Origin: Acidimicrobiaceae bacterium
Lineage (GTDB): Bacteria > Actinomycetota > Acidimicrobiia > Acidimicrobiales > RAAP-2
Reading direction: 5' to 3'
Assembly: GCA_003142095.1 (NCBI GenBank)
Contig: PLON01000047.1
Span: 18,458-61,317 of the forward strand
DNA: 42,860 bases
Numbering within the stretch: the stretch's first letter is position 1; every line of letters begins with the position of its first letter. The translations under genes and the position numbers were made by a program. Below the pieces are notes generated by a model that saw nothing but the letters and a program-made list of their open reading frames with translations, did no database searches and was not told the origin of the DNA. Shown one piece after another: positions 32,996-40,127 of the stretch.

Positions 32996-34102
32996 CGGTG
33001 CGTCGTGCGGTGCCTTGTGGTCGCCGCCGTAACCATCGGAGTACGTGCTGGTCCCGGGATCTGACGATTCTCTAACGATCAGTTCTGGCGCGTGAAGGAT
33101 CGATTGACATTCATCACCGGCAAGAAGTTTCAGCAGCATATCCACTGCAGTGCGACCAATCAGCGCGTGCGGACTTCTCACACTTGTGAGAGGAATAGCT
33201 AGGTCTCGACAGAGCGAAATGTCGTTGAAACCGACAACGGCAACATCTCGTCCTGCCTGCAAGTGTTTGTCTCTGAGGACTCCCATCGCTCCAATTGCTG
33301 CAAAGTCGTTAGTAGCAAAAATTGCCGTGGGAGGATTTCTGCTATCGAGAAGAGCTGCGGCGCCTCGGCGCCCAGCTTCGACGTCAAAGCCCAGGGCGAT
33401 AATTCGGCTTTCCGGTATGTCGATGCCTCGTTCCGCCAGCGCACGTCGACATCCATCAACCCGGTCGTATGCGGTACTCGTGTGGAGTCCACCAGAAATG
33501 ATTCCGATTTCCGTGTGCCCCATGTTTGCGAGGTGCGATCCAACCAGATGACCTCCTAATTGGTCATCACATGTTGATGACGGATACCCGCGCCGACTGC
33601 GATTGACGAGAACGAACGGCACGTTAAACGCCTCGATCGCAGCGAGGCTTGTCCCGACCCGATAGACGTCACCAAGAATCAGACCGTTGACTCTACGAGC
33701 GACGAGGGACCTCACGCGCCGAAGCTGTTCACGAGTCTCGTCATGCGTGTTTACAACGAAACTATCTAACCCATGTCTATTGGCTTCGACTTCAATTGCG
33801 TCGTAGATCTCGGCAAGGACCAGGTCAGTCAGCCGTGGCACGAGCACACCAATCGTGCTCGAACGCGCTGTCGCAAGGGCTGCAGCATTCCGATCTGGGA
33901 TGTATCCGAGCTCTTCCGCGATTCGCCGAATATTCTCCGACCGCTCCGACGGCGCTCGGTCCGTTGGGAGTCGGCGAAGGGAGCGCGACACCGTTGACGG
34001 GTGAACGCCTGCTCGCTTCGCAATCGTTTCGAGCGTTACTGCTTCGCTTCTCTTAGGGGTCGCGGCCCGATCGTTAACTGTTCGAGGTGTTTGATCGCTC
34101 AT
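32987..34102 (-). CDS. LacI-family transcriptional regulator
   Basis: A 371-aa LacI/GalR regulator. The N-terminal helix-turn-helix is at about residues 23-43 (VTLETIAKRAGVHPSTVSRSL) with the hinge helix near RNAAALATARS. A periplasmic-binding-protein-like effector domain follows (TIGVLVPRLTDLVLAEIYDAI, DVAVVGFNDISLC, PLTSVRSPHALIGRTAVDMLL). A 20-residue N-terminal extension precedes the HTH. It most likely senses the pathway substrate and controls both the operon and the amidase through the two CAAGCGCTTG sites. The following 266 nt (34103-34368) show no gene. Confidence 0.92.
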   Translation of the reverse strand: MSDQTPRTVNDRAATPKRSEAVTLETIAKRAGVHPSTVSRSLRRLPTDRAPSERSENIRRIAEELGYIPDRNAAALATARSSTIGVLVPRLTDLVLAEIYDAIEVEANRHGLDSFVVNTHDETREQLRRVRSLVARRVNGLILGDVYRVGTSLAAIEAFNVPFVLVNRSRRGYPSSTCDDQLGGHLVGSHLANMGHTEIGIISGGLHTSTAYDRVDGCRRALAERGIDIPESRIIALGFDVEAGRRGAAALLDSRNPPTAIFATNDFAAIGAMGVLRDKHLQAGRDVAVVGFNDISLCRDLAIPLTSVRSPHALIGRTAVDMLLKLLAGDECQSILHAPELIVRESSDPGTSTYSDGYGGDHKAPHDAPSK

Positions 34103-34368
34103 CGTAATTGGTCACTTTTCGTCGCGAAAGTTCACTCTCGCCCCGCAGTTGTTGATACCTTGGCAAGGATAGCGACTGTCGGGCGATGCGGGAAGGTTGA
34201 AGCAGGTTCGATCAGGCCACGCGATAATTTGCCTGACGTAGACAATGATCCAGACAGACTCTTGGGTCTTCGATCGAAAGGTTCACGCGATTCTTCACGT
34301 GTTTCCCCTTCTTCCCGCGTCGGGAACTGACGAATGTCGCGTACCGGCACCTGACTAGTGTTCTCGGA

Positions 34369-35298
34369 ATGAATGTCCTATCGCCCGGCACGGGCGCTGC
34401 TGCCTCTTGTACGGCCGTCACCATTGGCACCTATGACGGCGTCCATCTGGGACACCAGAGTCTCTTCAGGGAGCTGCTGCATTTGGGCAGATCGCAGAGT
34501 CTCACCACGACCGTTGTCACCTTTGATCCGCACCCATCCAGAGTCGTGAACGGCGCGTCAGGACCCCTTTCACTAACGTCGCTCGCGCACAAGCTGGACC
34601 TCATTGGGAGTCTGGGCATCGATCAGACGATGGTTGTGCCGTTTGATCAATCTCGAGCCCACGAAAGTGCAGAGGATTTCGTCAGGAACGTGCTTGCGCG
34701 CGACCTTAGCGCGCGCCTCGTCGTGGTCGGCACGGACTTTCACTTCGGTCGCGGTCGTGCTGGCAACGTTGAGGTCCTCACCCGGTTGGGGCGCACCCAT
34801 GGCTTTCGCGTCGTCGCGGCACCGTTGCGCTTGAGCGAGGGTGATCCAATCTCATCCAGTCGCATTCGACGCCTCATCGCTCAGGGCAACATGGAGACCG
34901 CAGCATTACTTTTGGGCCGTCCTCACTGCGTCACGGGTACACGGTTGAAAGGCGCGTCGATGGAGGACTCTGGCGCAAGCTTCTCGGTCGTCGTGCCCGC
35001 GGACATTGCGGTTCCGGCGGCTGGCCTGTACTTCGGAGACTTCGGCCACGAGCACGGGTCGCGTCAGGACGCCCTTCTTCACGTTGTGGACGATACCGGT
35101 CTAGAACGCCTCATCGATCTACGTCCGCTCAACACGGAAACCGGCGGCGACAATTCGCTCGATTCCTCTCTGACGCTCTCATTATCATTCGCGCTCAAGT
35201 TACCGCGCATGAAGAGCGGCTCGCTTATCACTCGCGAACTCGCTAACCAATTTGAGTCCGCAGACGTTCTTCGAAATACATCGGCGCGACGTCAGTGA
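34369..35298 (+). CDS. FAD synthetase (RibF-like) with a degenerate riboflavin kinase domain
   Basis: A 309-aa RibF-like protein. The FMN adenylyltransferase domain is intact: VTIGTYDGVHLGHQSLF, VVTFDPHPSRVV, VVVGTDFHFGRGRAGN and ISSSRIRRLIAQG. The C-terminal riboflavin kinase domain keeps its general shape (GRPHCVTGTRLKG, then PAAGLYFGDFG). It lacks the GFPTAN phosphate-binding motif and the region after it is poorly conserved, so kinase activity is probably lost. A second FAD synthetase beside a flavin-dependent monooxygenase operon would raise the FAD supply for it. TAGTGT (34356-34361) lies 7 nt before the ATG, suggesting a leaderless transcript. This is probably not the housekeeping copy. 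Confidence 0.83.
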   Translation: MNVLSPGTGAAASCTAVTIGTYDGVHLGHQSLFRELLHLGRSQSLTTTVVTFDPHPSRVVNGASGPLSLTSLAHKLDLIGSLGIDQTMVVPFDQSRAHESAEDFVRNVLARDLSARLVVVGTDFHFGRGRAGNVEVLTRLGRTHGFRVVAAPLRLSEGDPISSSRIRRLIAQGNMETAALLLGRPHCVTGTRLKGASMEDSGASFSVVVPADIAVPAAGLYFGDFGHEHGSRQDALLHVVDDTGLERLIDLRPLNTETGGDNSLDSSLTLSLSFALKLPRMKSGSLITRELANQFESADVLRNTSARRQ

Positions 35299-35406
35299 TG
35301 GACGCTTGACAAAGGCTTACGGCACCTCCTACGGACCGAAAGAGTTCGTAATCGTCGACCGTGACGGCGCTGCCTGTCACGTTGGCTCACTGTTTGCGCC
35401 TTCGAC

Positions 35407-35744
35407 GTGAGCTCGCCGCCTCGCTACGCGATCGCGACGGTTACGTCGCGCAACGGCGCGCTCGCTTATCGCCTGCTTGGTAATAGACCGGGCGTCATCT
35501 TGTTGCATGGTGGCGAACAGTCTTCGCACGCGCCTCCTCTCATTGGCGCGTGCGCTGGCCGACGCGCCTTCATCCTCTACTTTCTCTTGAAGCGGCCCCG
35601 CGACTGACCAACATCACCAAACTCGCACTCTACGAACCACCTCTCGAGACCGAGCACTTACGACAGCGCGCCTGGTTGCGGCGCTACGAATACGAAATCA
35701 CCCGTCGCGAAGAGAAGCCTTCGTTTACCACGAAAGCAACATGA
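35407..35744 (+). pseudogene. Decayed alpha/beta hydrolase
   Basis: Two adjoining frames hold scraps of an alpha/beta hydrolase. From 35407 one reads NGALAYRLLGNRPGVILLHGG, the usual start with the oxyanion HGG. In the other frame (35550 onward) SLEAAPRLTNITKLALYEPPL resembles the strand after the nucleophile elbow. The elbow itself and the second half, including the catalytic His, are missing. A deletion plus frameshift is the simplest explanation. The last bases overlap the 3' end of the DUF5615 gene on the other strand. Confidence 0.5.
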
Positions 35745-36060
35745 ACGACTCTTCCGTGTTGTTCGAGAAGTGATTGATCGTCTCACGATTATCGCGAATG
35801 AGTTCAAGAATTTTCGAACTACTGACGTTTCCAACGTCGAGCCAGACGGCCTTTGGCGGCGGTCCGAAGAGGAACGCCAACTGACGAAAGTCCGAGTCCT
35901 TGGAGACAATGACGTAATCGTTTTGTCCGGCGTAATCCCAAATTTGGCGATCCGTAGATTGGGCGAGATCGAGTTCCGCTACGTGGGCGGAGTCGGGGAA
36001 CTCCCCACGCAAAAGTGGCACGAACTTCCGCGAGATGTTCTGATCGAGTAAAAGCTTCAC
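35725..36060 (-). CDS. DUF5615 PIN-like toxin
   Basis: A 111-aa PIN-like protein (DUF5615, Mut7-C-like), predicted ribonuclease toxin. The start MKLLLDQNISRKF holds the first acidic residue of the fold, followed by DRQIWDYAGQNDYVIVSKDSDFRQLA, where the SKDSDF acid cluster completes the likely metal site. Its GTG start overlaps the stop of the DUF433 gene (GTGA), so it is translationally coupled. The pair is a VapBC-like toxin-antitoxin module. An antitoxin twin without its toxin lies in the outer element at 20867. Confidence 0.87.
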   Translation of the reverse strand: MKLLLDQNISRKFVPLLRGEFPDSAHVAELDLAQSTDRQIWDYAGQNDYVIVSKDSDFRQLAFLFGPPPKAVWLDVGNVSSSKILELIRDNRETINHFSNNTEESFMLLSW

Positions 36061-36278
36061 GCAGGCGTTGAGAGGCGGCGCTCACGATCCGCCGCGAACT
36101 TTAAAGCAGCACGGACGTTTGTCTCGGTCAACTCAGGAAAGTCGGCGACTATCTGCTCCACCGTCATTCCTGCTGCGAGATACTCAAGGACGTCGTACAC
36201 GGTGATGCGCGTACCCGAAAAAACGGGCTTGTCGCTTCGAACACCCGAGCGCACTTCAATTGTGGTCATCTCGCTCAC
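36057..36278 (-). CDS. DUF433 antitoxin
   Basis: A 73-aa DUF433 antitoxin with a small helix-turn-helix-like fold (TRITVYDVLEYLAAGMT, then QIVADFPELTETNVRAAL). The start is GTG 36278, 6 nt after TACAAT (36285-36290), so the transcript is probably leaderless. The orphan copy at 21088 has the same spacing. It should bind the DUF5615 toxin encoded downstream and regulate the pair. Confidence 0.88.
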   Translation of the reverse strand: MSEMTTIEVRSGVRSDKPVFSGTRITVYDVLEYLAAGMTVEQIVADFPELTETNVRAALKFAADRERRLSTPA

Positions 36279-36374
36279 ACCCGAATTGTACTCCGGACCT
36301 CATTGATCGAGGCAGATCAGCGTCGAAACAATGCACACGTGCATTTTGCGTGGTCGCCACGGCCACCAACCGCA

Positions 36375-36880
36375 TCAGCGGGAATTTTGCTGCGTCGTGG
36401 TCGTCGTTTGTACTTCCAAGCGACTCATGAGTTCAACGACTCTTTTACGAATCTCGTCTCGAATTGGACGAACTTCCTCAACAGACTTACCACTTGGGTC
36501 GTCGAGATCCCAGTCTTCGTAGTGCTTTCCGGGCACCAGCGGGCACGCGTCCCCACAGCCCATCGTGACCACCACATCGGCGGCCTTGAAGAACTCGTCG
36601 GTCCACGGTTTGGGAAACTGATGCGAGATGTCGATGCCGACTTCGGCCATCACGGCGATGGCTGCTTCGTTGATGGAACCTTCTGGTTGCGATCCTCCGG
36701 ACCACGCGAGAGCGCGATCACCGGCGAGATGGGTGAACCAGCCGAACGCCATCTGCGATCGATCCGCGGAGACAAACGCGGTCGATGGGTCTGGTGGAGC
36801 GTGGAGCCGAGCCGCTTGGCAGCGGTTCAACAGATCCTTAAACAGTCGTAACGAGTGATCATCCAAATCCTGGGAGAGAT
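36375..36880 (-). pseudogene. arsC: Thioredoxin-type arsenate reductase (ArsC) lacking its catalytic loop and start
   Basis: The C-terminal two thirds is clearly a low-molecular-weight-phosphatase-fold arsenate reductase: AEVGIDISHQFPKPWTDEF, ADVVVTMGCGDACPLVPGK, YEDWDLDDPSGKSVEEV, RPIRDEIRKRV. The N-terminal helix DDHSLRLFKDLLNRCQAARL resembles the three-helix dimerisation segment of actinobacterial ArsC. The P-loop, normally VCxxNxGRSQMA, is reduced to VSADRSQMA, so the nucleophilic Cys and Asn are gone and about three residues are deleted. No start codon with ribosome site is visible, and the frame runs directly into the attachment arm. It is very probably inactive. Confidence 0.75.
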
Positions 36881-37287
36881 GACCCTTTGCACGGTTTGCG
36901 AAGGGGTCAGGCCGTGGAATTCCTTTGCTAACGCCAATAGCGACTCCGACGACTGCGTGGACCGCGCGTGAATCGATGATGTGAAACATCAGTGCACTCG
37001 AACTTGCGAACTCCTCAACTGGGCGAAGTCGCACGCTTTCCAACCTCGCCAAGGAATTCCTGAGCTGAAAAAGGCCAACTTTCTCCGAGAGGCATCGAAA
37101 ATCGCTCTCACATGGGCAAATATCTCGCGAACCTCAACGGCCTTCAGACGGAAGCGTTGCTGACGGCGTTGCTGACAACTGTCACTCTGAGACGGACGCG
37201 TTGCTGACGGCGTTGCTGACAACTGTCATACGTTCTAGTTTTTTCCGAAAATTAGTTAGAAATAGTACGCTTAACCAGGGAATTTAG
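36881..37287. repeat. Right attachment arm, inner element (407 nt)
   Basis: Counterpart of 23512-23918, identical in length. It begins with an imperfect hairpin (36881-36908) whose arms are GACCCTTT and AAGGGGTC. GTTGCTGAC occurs four times, at 37156, 37168, 37200 and 37212: two pairs with 12-nt spacing whose first members are 44 nt apart. It ends at the 3' end of the intact tRNA-Val gene. Confidence 0.8.
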
Positions 37288-37361
37288 TGGGCCGTGCAGG
37301 ACTTGAACCTGCGACCCCTTGCGTGTCATGCAAGTGCGCTACCAGACTGCGCCAACGGCCC
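37288..37361 (-). tRNA. tRNA-Val (anticodon GAC), integration target
   Basis: A complete 74-nt cloverleaf without encoded CCA. The acceptor stem pairs GGGCCGT with ACGGCCC, with discriminator A. The D-arm has GCGC/GCGC, the anticodon arm is CTTGC-ATGACAC-GCAAG (anticodon at 37325-37327), and the T-arm is GCAGG-TTCAAGT-CCTGC. Its 3' 44 nt are repeated at 19705 and 23919, which makes it the attachment site for both elements. Confidence 0.94.
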
Positions 37362-37472
37362 CTAGGCGGTCCACCTTACCACCCGCTGAAATCACGAAAA
37401 AGTATCCATACGGTCACGACGCGTGAGAGAAGTACACGTCACCATCGAAAACGTCAACCATAAGGTTGGCGA

Positions 37473-38504
37473 ATGGAACTTCGAAACCTTGGTCGTACCG
37501 GCGTAAGGGTCAGCCCCCTTTGCCTAGGAGCCATGATGTTTGGCGCCTGGGGCAATCCGGATCACGACGAATCCGTCCGTATTATTCACCGCGCGTTCGA
37601 CGCGGGTATCAACTTCATTGATACGGCCGACGTTTATTCCGCGGGTGAATCGGAAACCATCGTCGCCAAAGCGCTTGCGTCAATCGATCGCTCACGCATC
37701 GTTCTCGCGACAAAGGTCCACTTCCTCATGGGCGACGACCCGAACGCGCAGGGCAACTCGCGTCGATGGATCATGGCCGAATGTGACAACAGCTTGCGCC
37801 GACTTGGCGTCGACTACATCGACCTGTATCAGATTCACCGTCCCGACGAGTCGACGGACCTCGACGAAACGCTCGGCGCACTGAGTGACCTCGTGCACGA
37901 TGGCAAGATCCGGTACTTCGGCAGTTCGACTTTCCCGGCGGAAATGGTGGTCGAGGCTCAATGGGTCGCCGAGAAGCGGGGGCTGCGACGCTTCGTCACC
38001 GAACAGCCGCCTTATTCGATACTCGTGCGTGGCATCGAACGCGACATCCTTCCCGTGGCCCAGACCTACGGCATAGGTGTGATTCCTTGGAGTCCCCTCG
38101 CGGGAGGGTGGCTGTCCGGCAACTTCGGTGAAGGTAAGACCAACACCAGTCGTCGCGCCGTTCGCCTTCCCGGTCGCTACGACCTCAGCATTCCCGCTAA
38201 TCAGCAGAAACTCGAGATCGTCAATCAACTCACAAGGCTCGCCGAAGAGTCCAATATCACTCTGATTGAATTGGCTCTGGCTTTCGTTCTCGAGCACCCC
38301 GCCATCACGTCCGCGATCATCGGACCGCGAACCATGGAACAGCTCGAGTCGCAACTCGGTGTTCCCGACATTCGACTCGAGACATCGGTGTTGGACCGCA
38401 TCGACGAATTGGTGCCGCCCGGAACGAACGTCAATCGTGACGACGGCGGATATGTGCCGCCGGTCTTAACTGACGCTCACCGACGTCGTCGCCCTCGCGG
38501 ATAG
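37473..38504 (+). CDS. Aldo/keto reductase
   Basis: A 343-aa NADPH-dependent aldo/keto reductase (YhdN/YajO-like branch). The barrel begins MELRNLGRTGVRVSPLCLG. The tetrad residues can be placed: Asp and Tyr in FIDTADVYSAGESE, Lys in LATKVHF and His in YQIHRPDE. The cofactor region is GVIPWSPLAGGWLSG and SAIIGPRTMEQLE. TAAGGT (37461-37466) lies 6 nt before the ATG with no Shine-Dalgarno, suggesting a leaderless transcript. It is the first chromosomal gene beyond the tRNA and converges with the exonuclease gene at 3 nt distance. Its physiological substrate is unknown. Confidence 0.92.
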   Translation: MELRNLGRTGVRVSPLCLGAMMFGAWGNPDHDESVRIIHRAFDAGINFIDTADVYSAGESETIVAKALASIDRSRIVLATKVHFLMGDDPNAQGNSRRWIMAECDNSLRRLGVDYIDLYQIHRPDESTDLDETLGALSDLVHDGKIRYFGSSTFPAEMVVEAQWVAEKRGLRRFVTEQPPYSILVRGIERDILPVAQTYGIGVIPWSPLAGGWLSGNFGEGKTNTSRRAVRLPGRYDLSIPANQQKLEIVNQLTRLAEESNITLIELALAFVLEHPAITSAIIGPRTMEQLESQLGVPDIRLETSVLDRIDELVPPGTNVNRDDGGYVPPVLTDAHRRRRPRG

Positions 38505-38507
38505 GTC

Positions 38508-39167
38508 TTAACCGCCGAGTGTGCCGCTGAATTCGTCGACGTTCGTGGGTAAGAGGAGCGTGGTCTGTCCCGCGTTGTTGACAATGACCTGCTCCATGAA
38601 GACTTCCACTGCGGCCCTTGCGTCGCCTAGCGCGTCGTGGCCCCCCGGTGTCACGCCGTAGTGACGACAGAGAAACGTGAGTCCTCGTCTCGGTCGCAGA
38701 GCACGACTCGGTTCAATCGCTAAGTCGTGCTCAACCACGTCGATGATGCGCAGGAGAGAAATGTCGAAGTAGGGATTATCGAGCGCGTTGCCGAGCACCG
38801 ACATTGAACTTCGCCGCAGCATCTCGAGATCGAATCGCCCCAGGTTGGACCCGACGATGTGCGCGCCCCTCTGATGAAAATGGCGAAGGATCTTGATGGC
38901 GTGTGAGAGTCCTCCCTCAACGTTGTACACGGCGGCACTCGCGCGTTTGCCTTCGAGGTCTTCGACCGAGAGGCCATGCACCCGATGCGCTCCGGCACTA
39001 ATTGGCCGATCGGGCACCACGAAGAAGTGCGCGGACCACACGGGAACGCCGAAACGGTAGGCGCAGAAGCCATAGGAGATGGCGCGTTCGCTGGTGACGC
39101 TCAGTCCGGTTGTTTCGGTGTCGAAGCCCAGGATCAGCTCGGGGACCTGGAAGTATTTCTTCGCCAC
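38508..39167 (-). CDS. DEDD-type 3'-5' exonuclease (DNA polymerase III epsilon-like)
   Basis: A 219-aa exonuclease of the DnaQ superfamily. ExoI is LGFDTETTG, ExoII is SNLGRFDLEML, and ExoIII is GGHDALGDARAA (the DEDDh His and Asp). It lacks the polymerase-binding features of true epsilon, so it may be a stand-alone nuclease in repair or RNA trimming. GTG 39167 (VAKKYFQVPELILG) is chosen because homology begins there and it follows the stop of the small membrane-protein gene by 4 nt; the frame itself is open 43 codons further. Confidence 0.87.
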   Translation of the reverse strand: MAKKYFQVPELILGFDTETTGLSVTSERAISYGFCAYRFGVPVWSAHFFVVPDRPISAGAHRVHGLSVEDLEGKRASAAVYNVEGGLSHAIKILRHFHQRGAHIVGSNLGRFDLEMLRRSSMSVLGNALDNPYFDISLLRIIDVVEHDLAIEPSRALRPRRGLTFLCRHYGVTPGGHDALGDARAAVEVFMEQVIVNNAGQTTLLLPTNVDEFSGTLGG

Positions 39168-39171
39168 CCTT

Positions 39172-39456
39172 CTACTTTCGCAGTCTGGTGTCACAGACGC
39201 CAAACGAGCAAGTTCTACTGATGCCAACACTCTTCGCGGCCGCTCGCTTGGCGAAGTAGTGACGCATCCAGAACGTTCCGCCGCCAAAGAGCACAAAGAG
39301 GATTATTGCGAACGCGACCGGGGCACCAGGTTCCAGGCAACTGGGGGTAGTGAGTTGGCATCGCCCTCTGCTGATCCCGTAACTCAGCGAGAATTCCTCG
39401 GTGACCACGACAGTGTTTGTTGAGATCAAATCAACATCATGTATTTGTCGTAGCAC
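39172..39456 (-). CDS. Small single-pass membrane protein, unknown
   Basis: A possible protein of up to 94 aa with one hydrophobic helix, VAFAIILFVLFGGGTFWM, followed by a basic stretch RHYFAKRAAAK, which would place the C-terminus in the cytosol. I do not recognise a family. It is on the same strand as the exonuclease, 4 nt upstream, which supports it as a real coupled gene. Start GTG 39456 is uncertain; the first 45 residues may be too long. The stretch 39457-39728 shows no convincing gene. Confidence 0.5.
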   Translation of the reverse strand: MLRQIHDVDLISTNTVVVTEEFSLSYGISRGRCQLTTPSCLEPGAPVAFAIILFVLFGGGTFWMRHYFAKRAAAKSVGISRTCSFGVCDTRLRK

Positions 39457-39728
39457 TCACAAACTGCATATTGCACTCAGCGTGTCTTGCAGTCTTGCGA
39501 AAGAACTCGCCAGTGCGTGGTAGCAGAACGTTCGGTCGGTGGCCCGACGTGCACAATCCGACTGGCGAATAAGGACATGGCAGCAATAACGTATGCTCGG
39601 CCCCTACACGCACCTCCCGTCGTCCTTCGAAGGGAAATCTGAGCGACACTGGTCGAGCCCTCTACCGATATACAATCGCAGTCCTATGTTCATAGAATTG
39701 GCGTGCGAGTCGGCCATCGTCCAAGCAC

Positions 39729-40127
39729 TTGGAATTCACAGTGGATAGCGAGCCCGCAGAGGTCATTAACCCTAAGTTCAGGATATGGCTTCGGCCCGAT
39801 GGAATTGCTCAAATCGTTTGGGCGTCTGCGGCGATCATGAATTTTGAGGATGCGATCGCGGCCACCGATGCGATGACCAAGCTCACTGGCGGGAAACGAC
39901 GCCCGCTTCTGGTGGACGCACACGACGTCGGCCCCCAGGACCGAGCCGCGCGCTCCGAGTTCGCACGCCGGGGTGATCTCGTGTCGGCCGTCGCTCTACT
40001 CGGCGCAACTCCGCTCAGCCGGATGATGGGTAATTTCTTCATTGCCGTGAGCAGACCGATGGCCCCGACGAAACTGTTCCACGATGAGTCCTCTGCCCTC
40101 GCCTGGCTCAGGGAATTTTTGACATGA
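39729..40127 (+). CDS. STAS/SpoIIAA-like protein (DUF7793 type)
   Basis: A protein of about 130 aa with a STAS-like alternation of strands and helices: FRIWLRPDGIAQIVWASAAIMNF, then ATDAMTKLTGGKRRPLLVDAHDV and TKLFHDESSALAWLREFL. No phosphorylatable Ser is found at the anti-sigma antagonist position. Proteins of this type are often encoded beside GGDEF or histidine-kinase genes in actinobacteria. The start is TTG 39729 or GTG 39741. The stop overlaps the next start (ATGA), so it is coupled to the diguanylate cyclase and may modulate it. Confidence 0.75.
   Translation: MEFTVDSEPAEVINPKFRIWLRPDGIAQIVWASAAIMNFEDAIAATDAMTKLTGGKRRPLLVDAHDVGPQDRAARSEFARRGDLVSAVALLGATPLSRMMGNFFIAVSRPMAPTKLFHDESSALAWLREFLT

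Larger units (their letters stand above)
23919..37287. mobile_element. Inner integrase-less element at tRNA-Val (hydroxypyridine catabolism cargo)
   Basis: Lies between the tRNA fragment at 23919 and the intact tRNA-Val, with the same two arms (23963-24114 and 36881-37287) as the outer element. The cargo is a catabolic operon with its regulator, a FAD synthetase, a DUF433/DUF5615 pair and several broken genes at both edges. No integrase is recognisable. Many cargo genes look lower in G+C than the flanking chromosome by eye, which fits transfer. Confidence 0.72.

Noticed and set aside
37156-37220. Regular GTTGCTGAC repeats as a possible CRISPR array
   Set aside because: The repeats are 9 nt with 12- or 32-nt spacing, not 25-37 nt repeats with unique spacers, and no cas gene is present anywhere in the window.
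39437-39649. Possible minus-strand protein of 70 aa
   Set aside because: No family features, no ribosome site, and it overlaps the start of the small membrane-protein gene.
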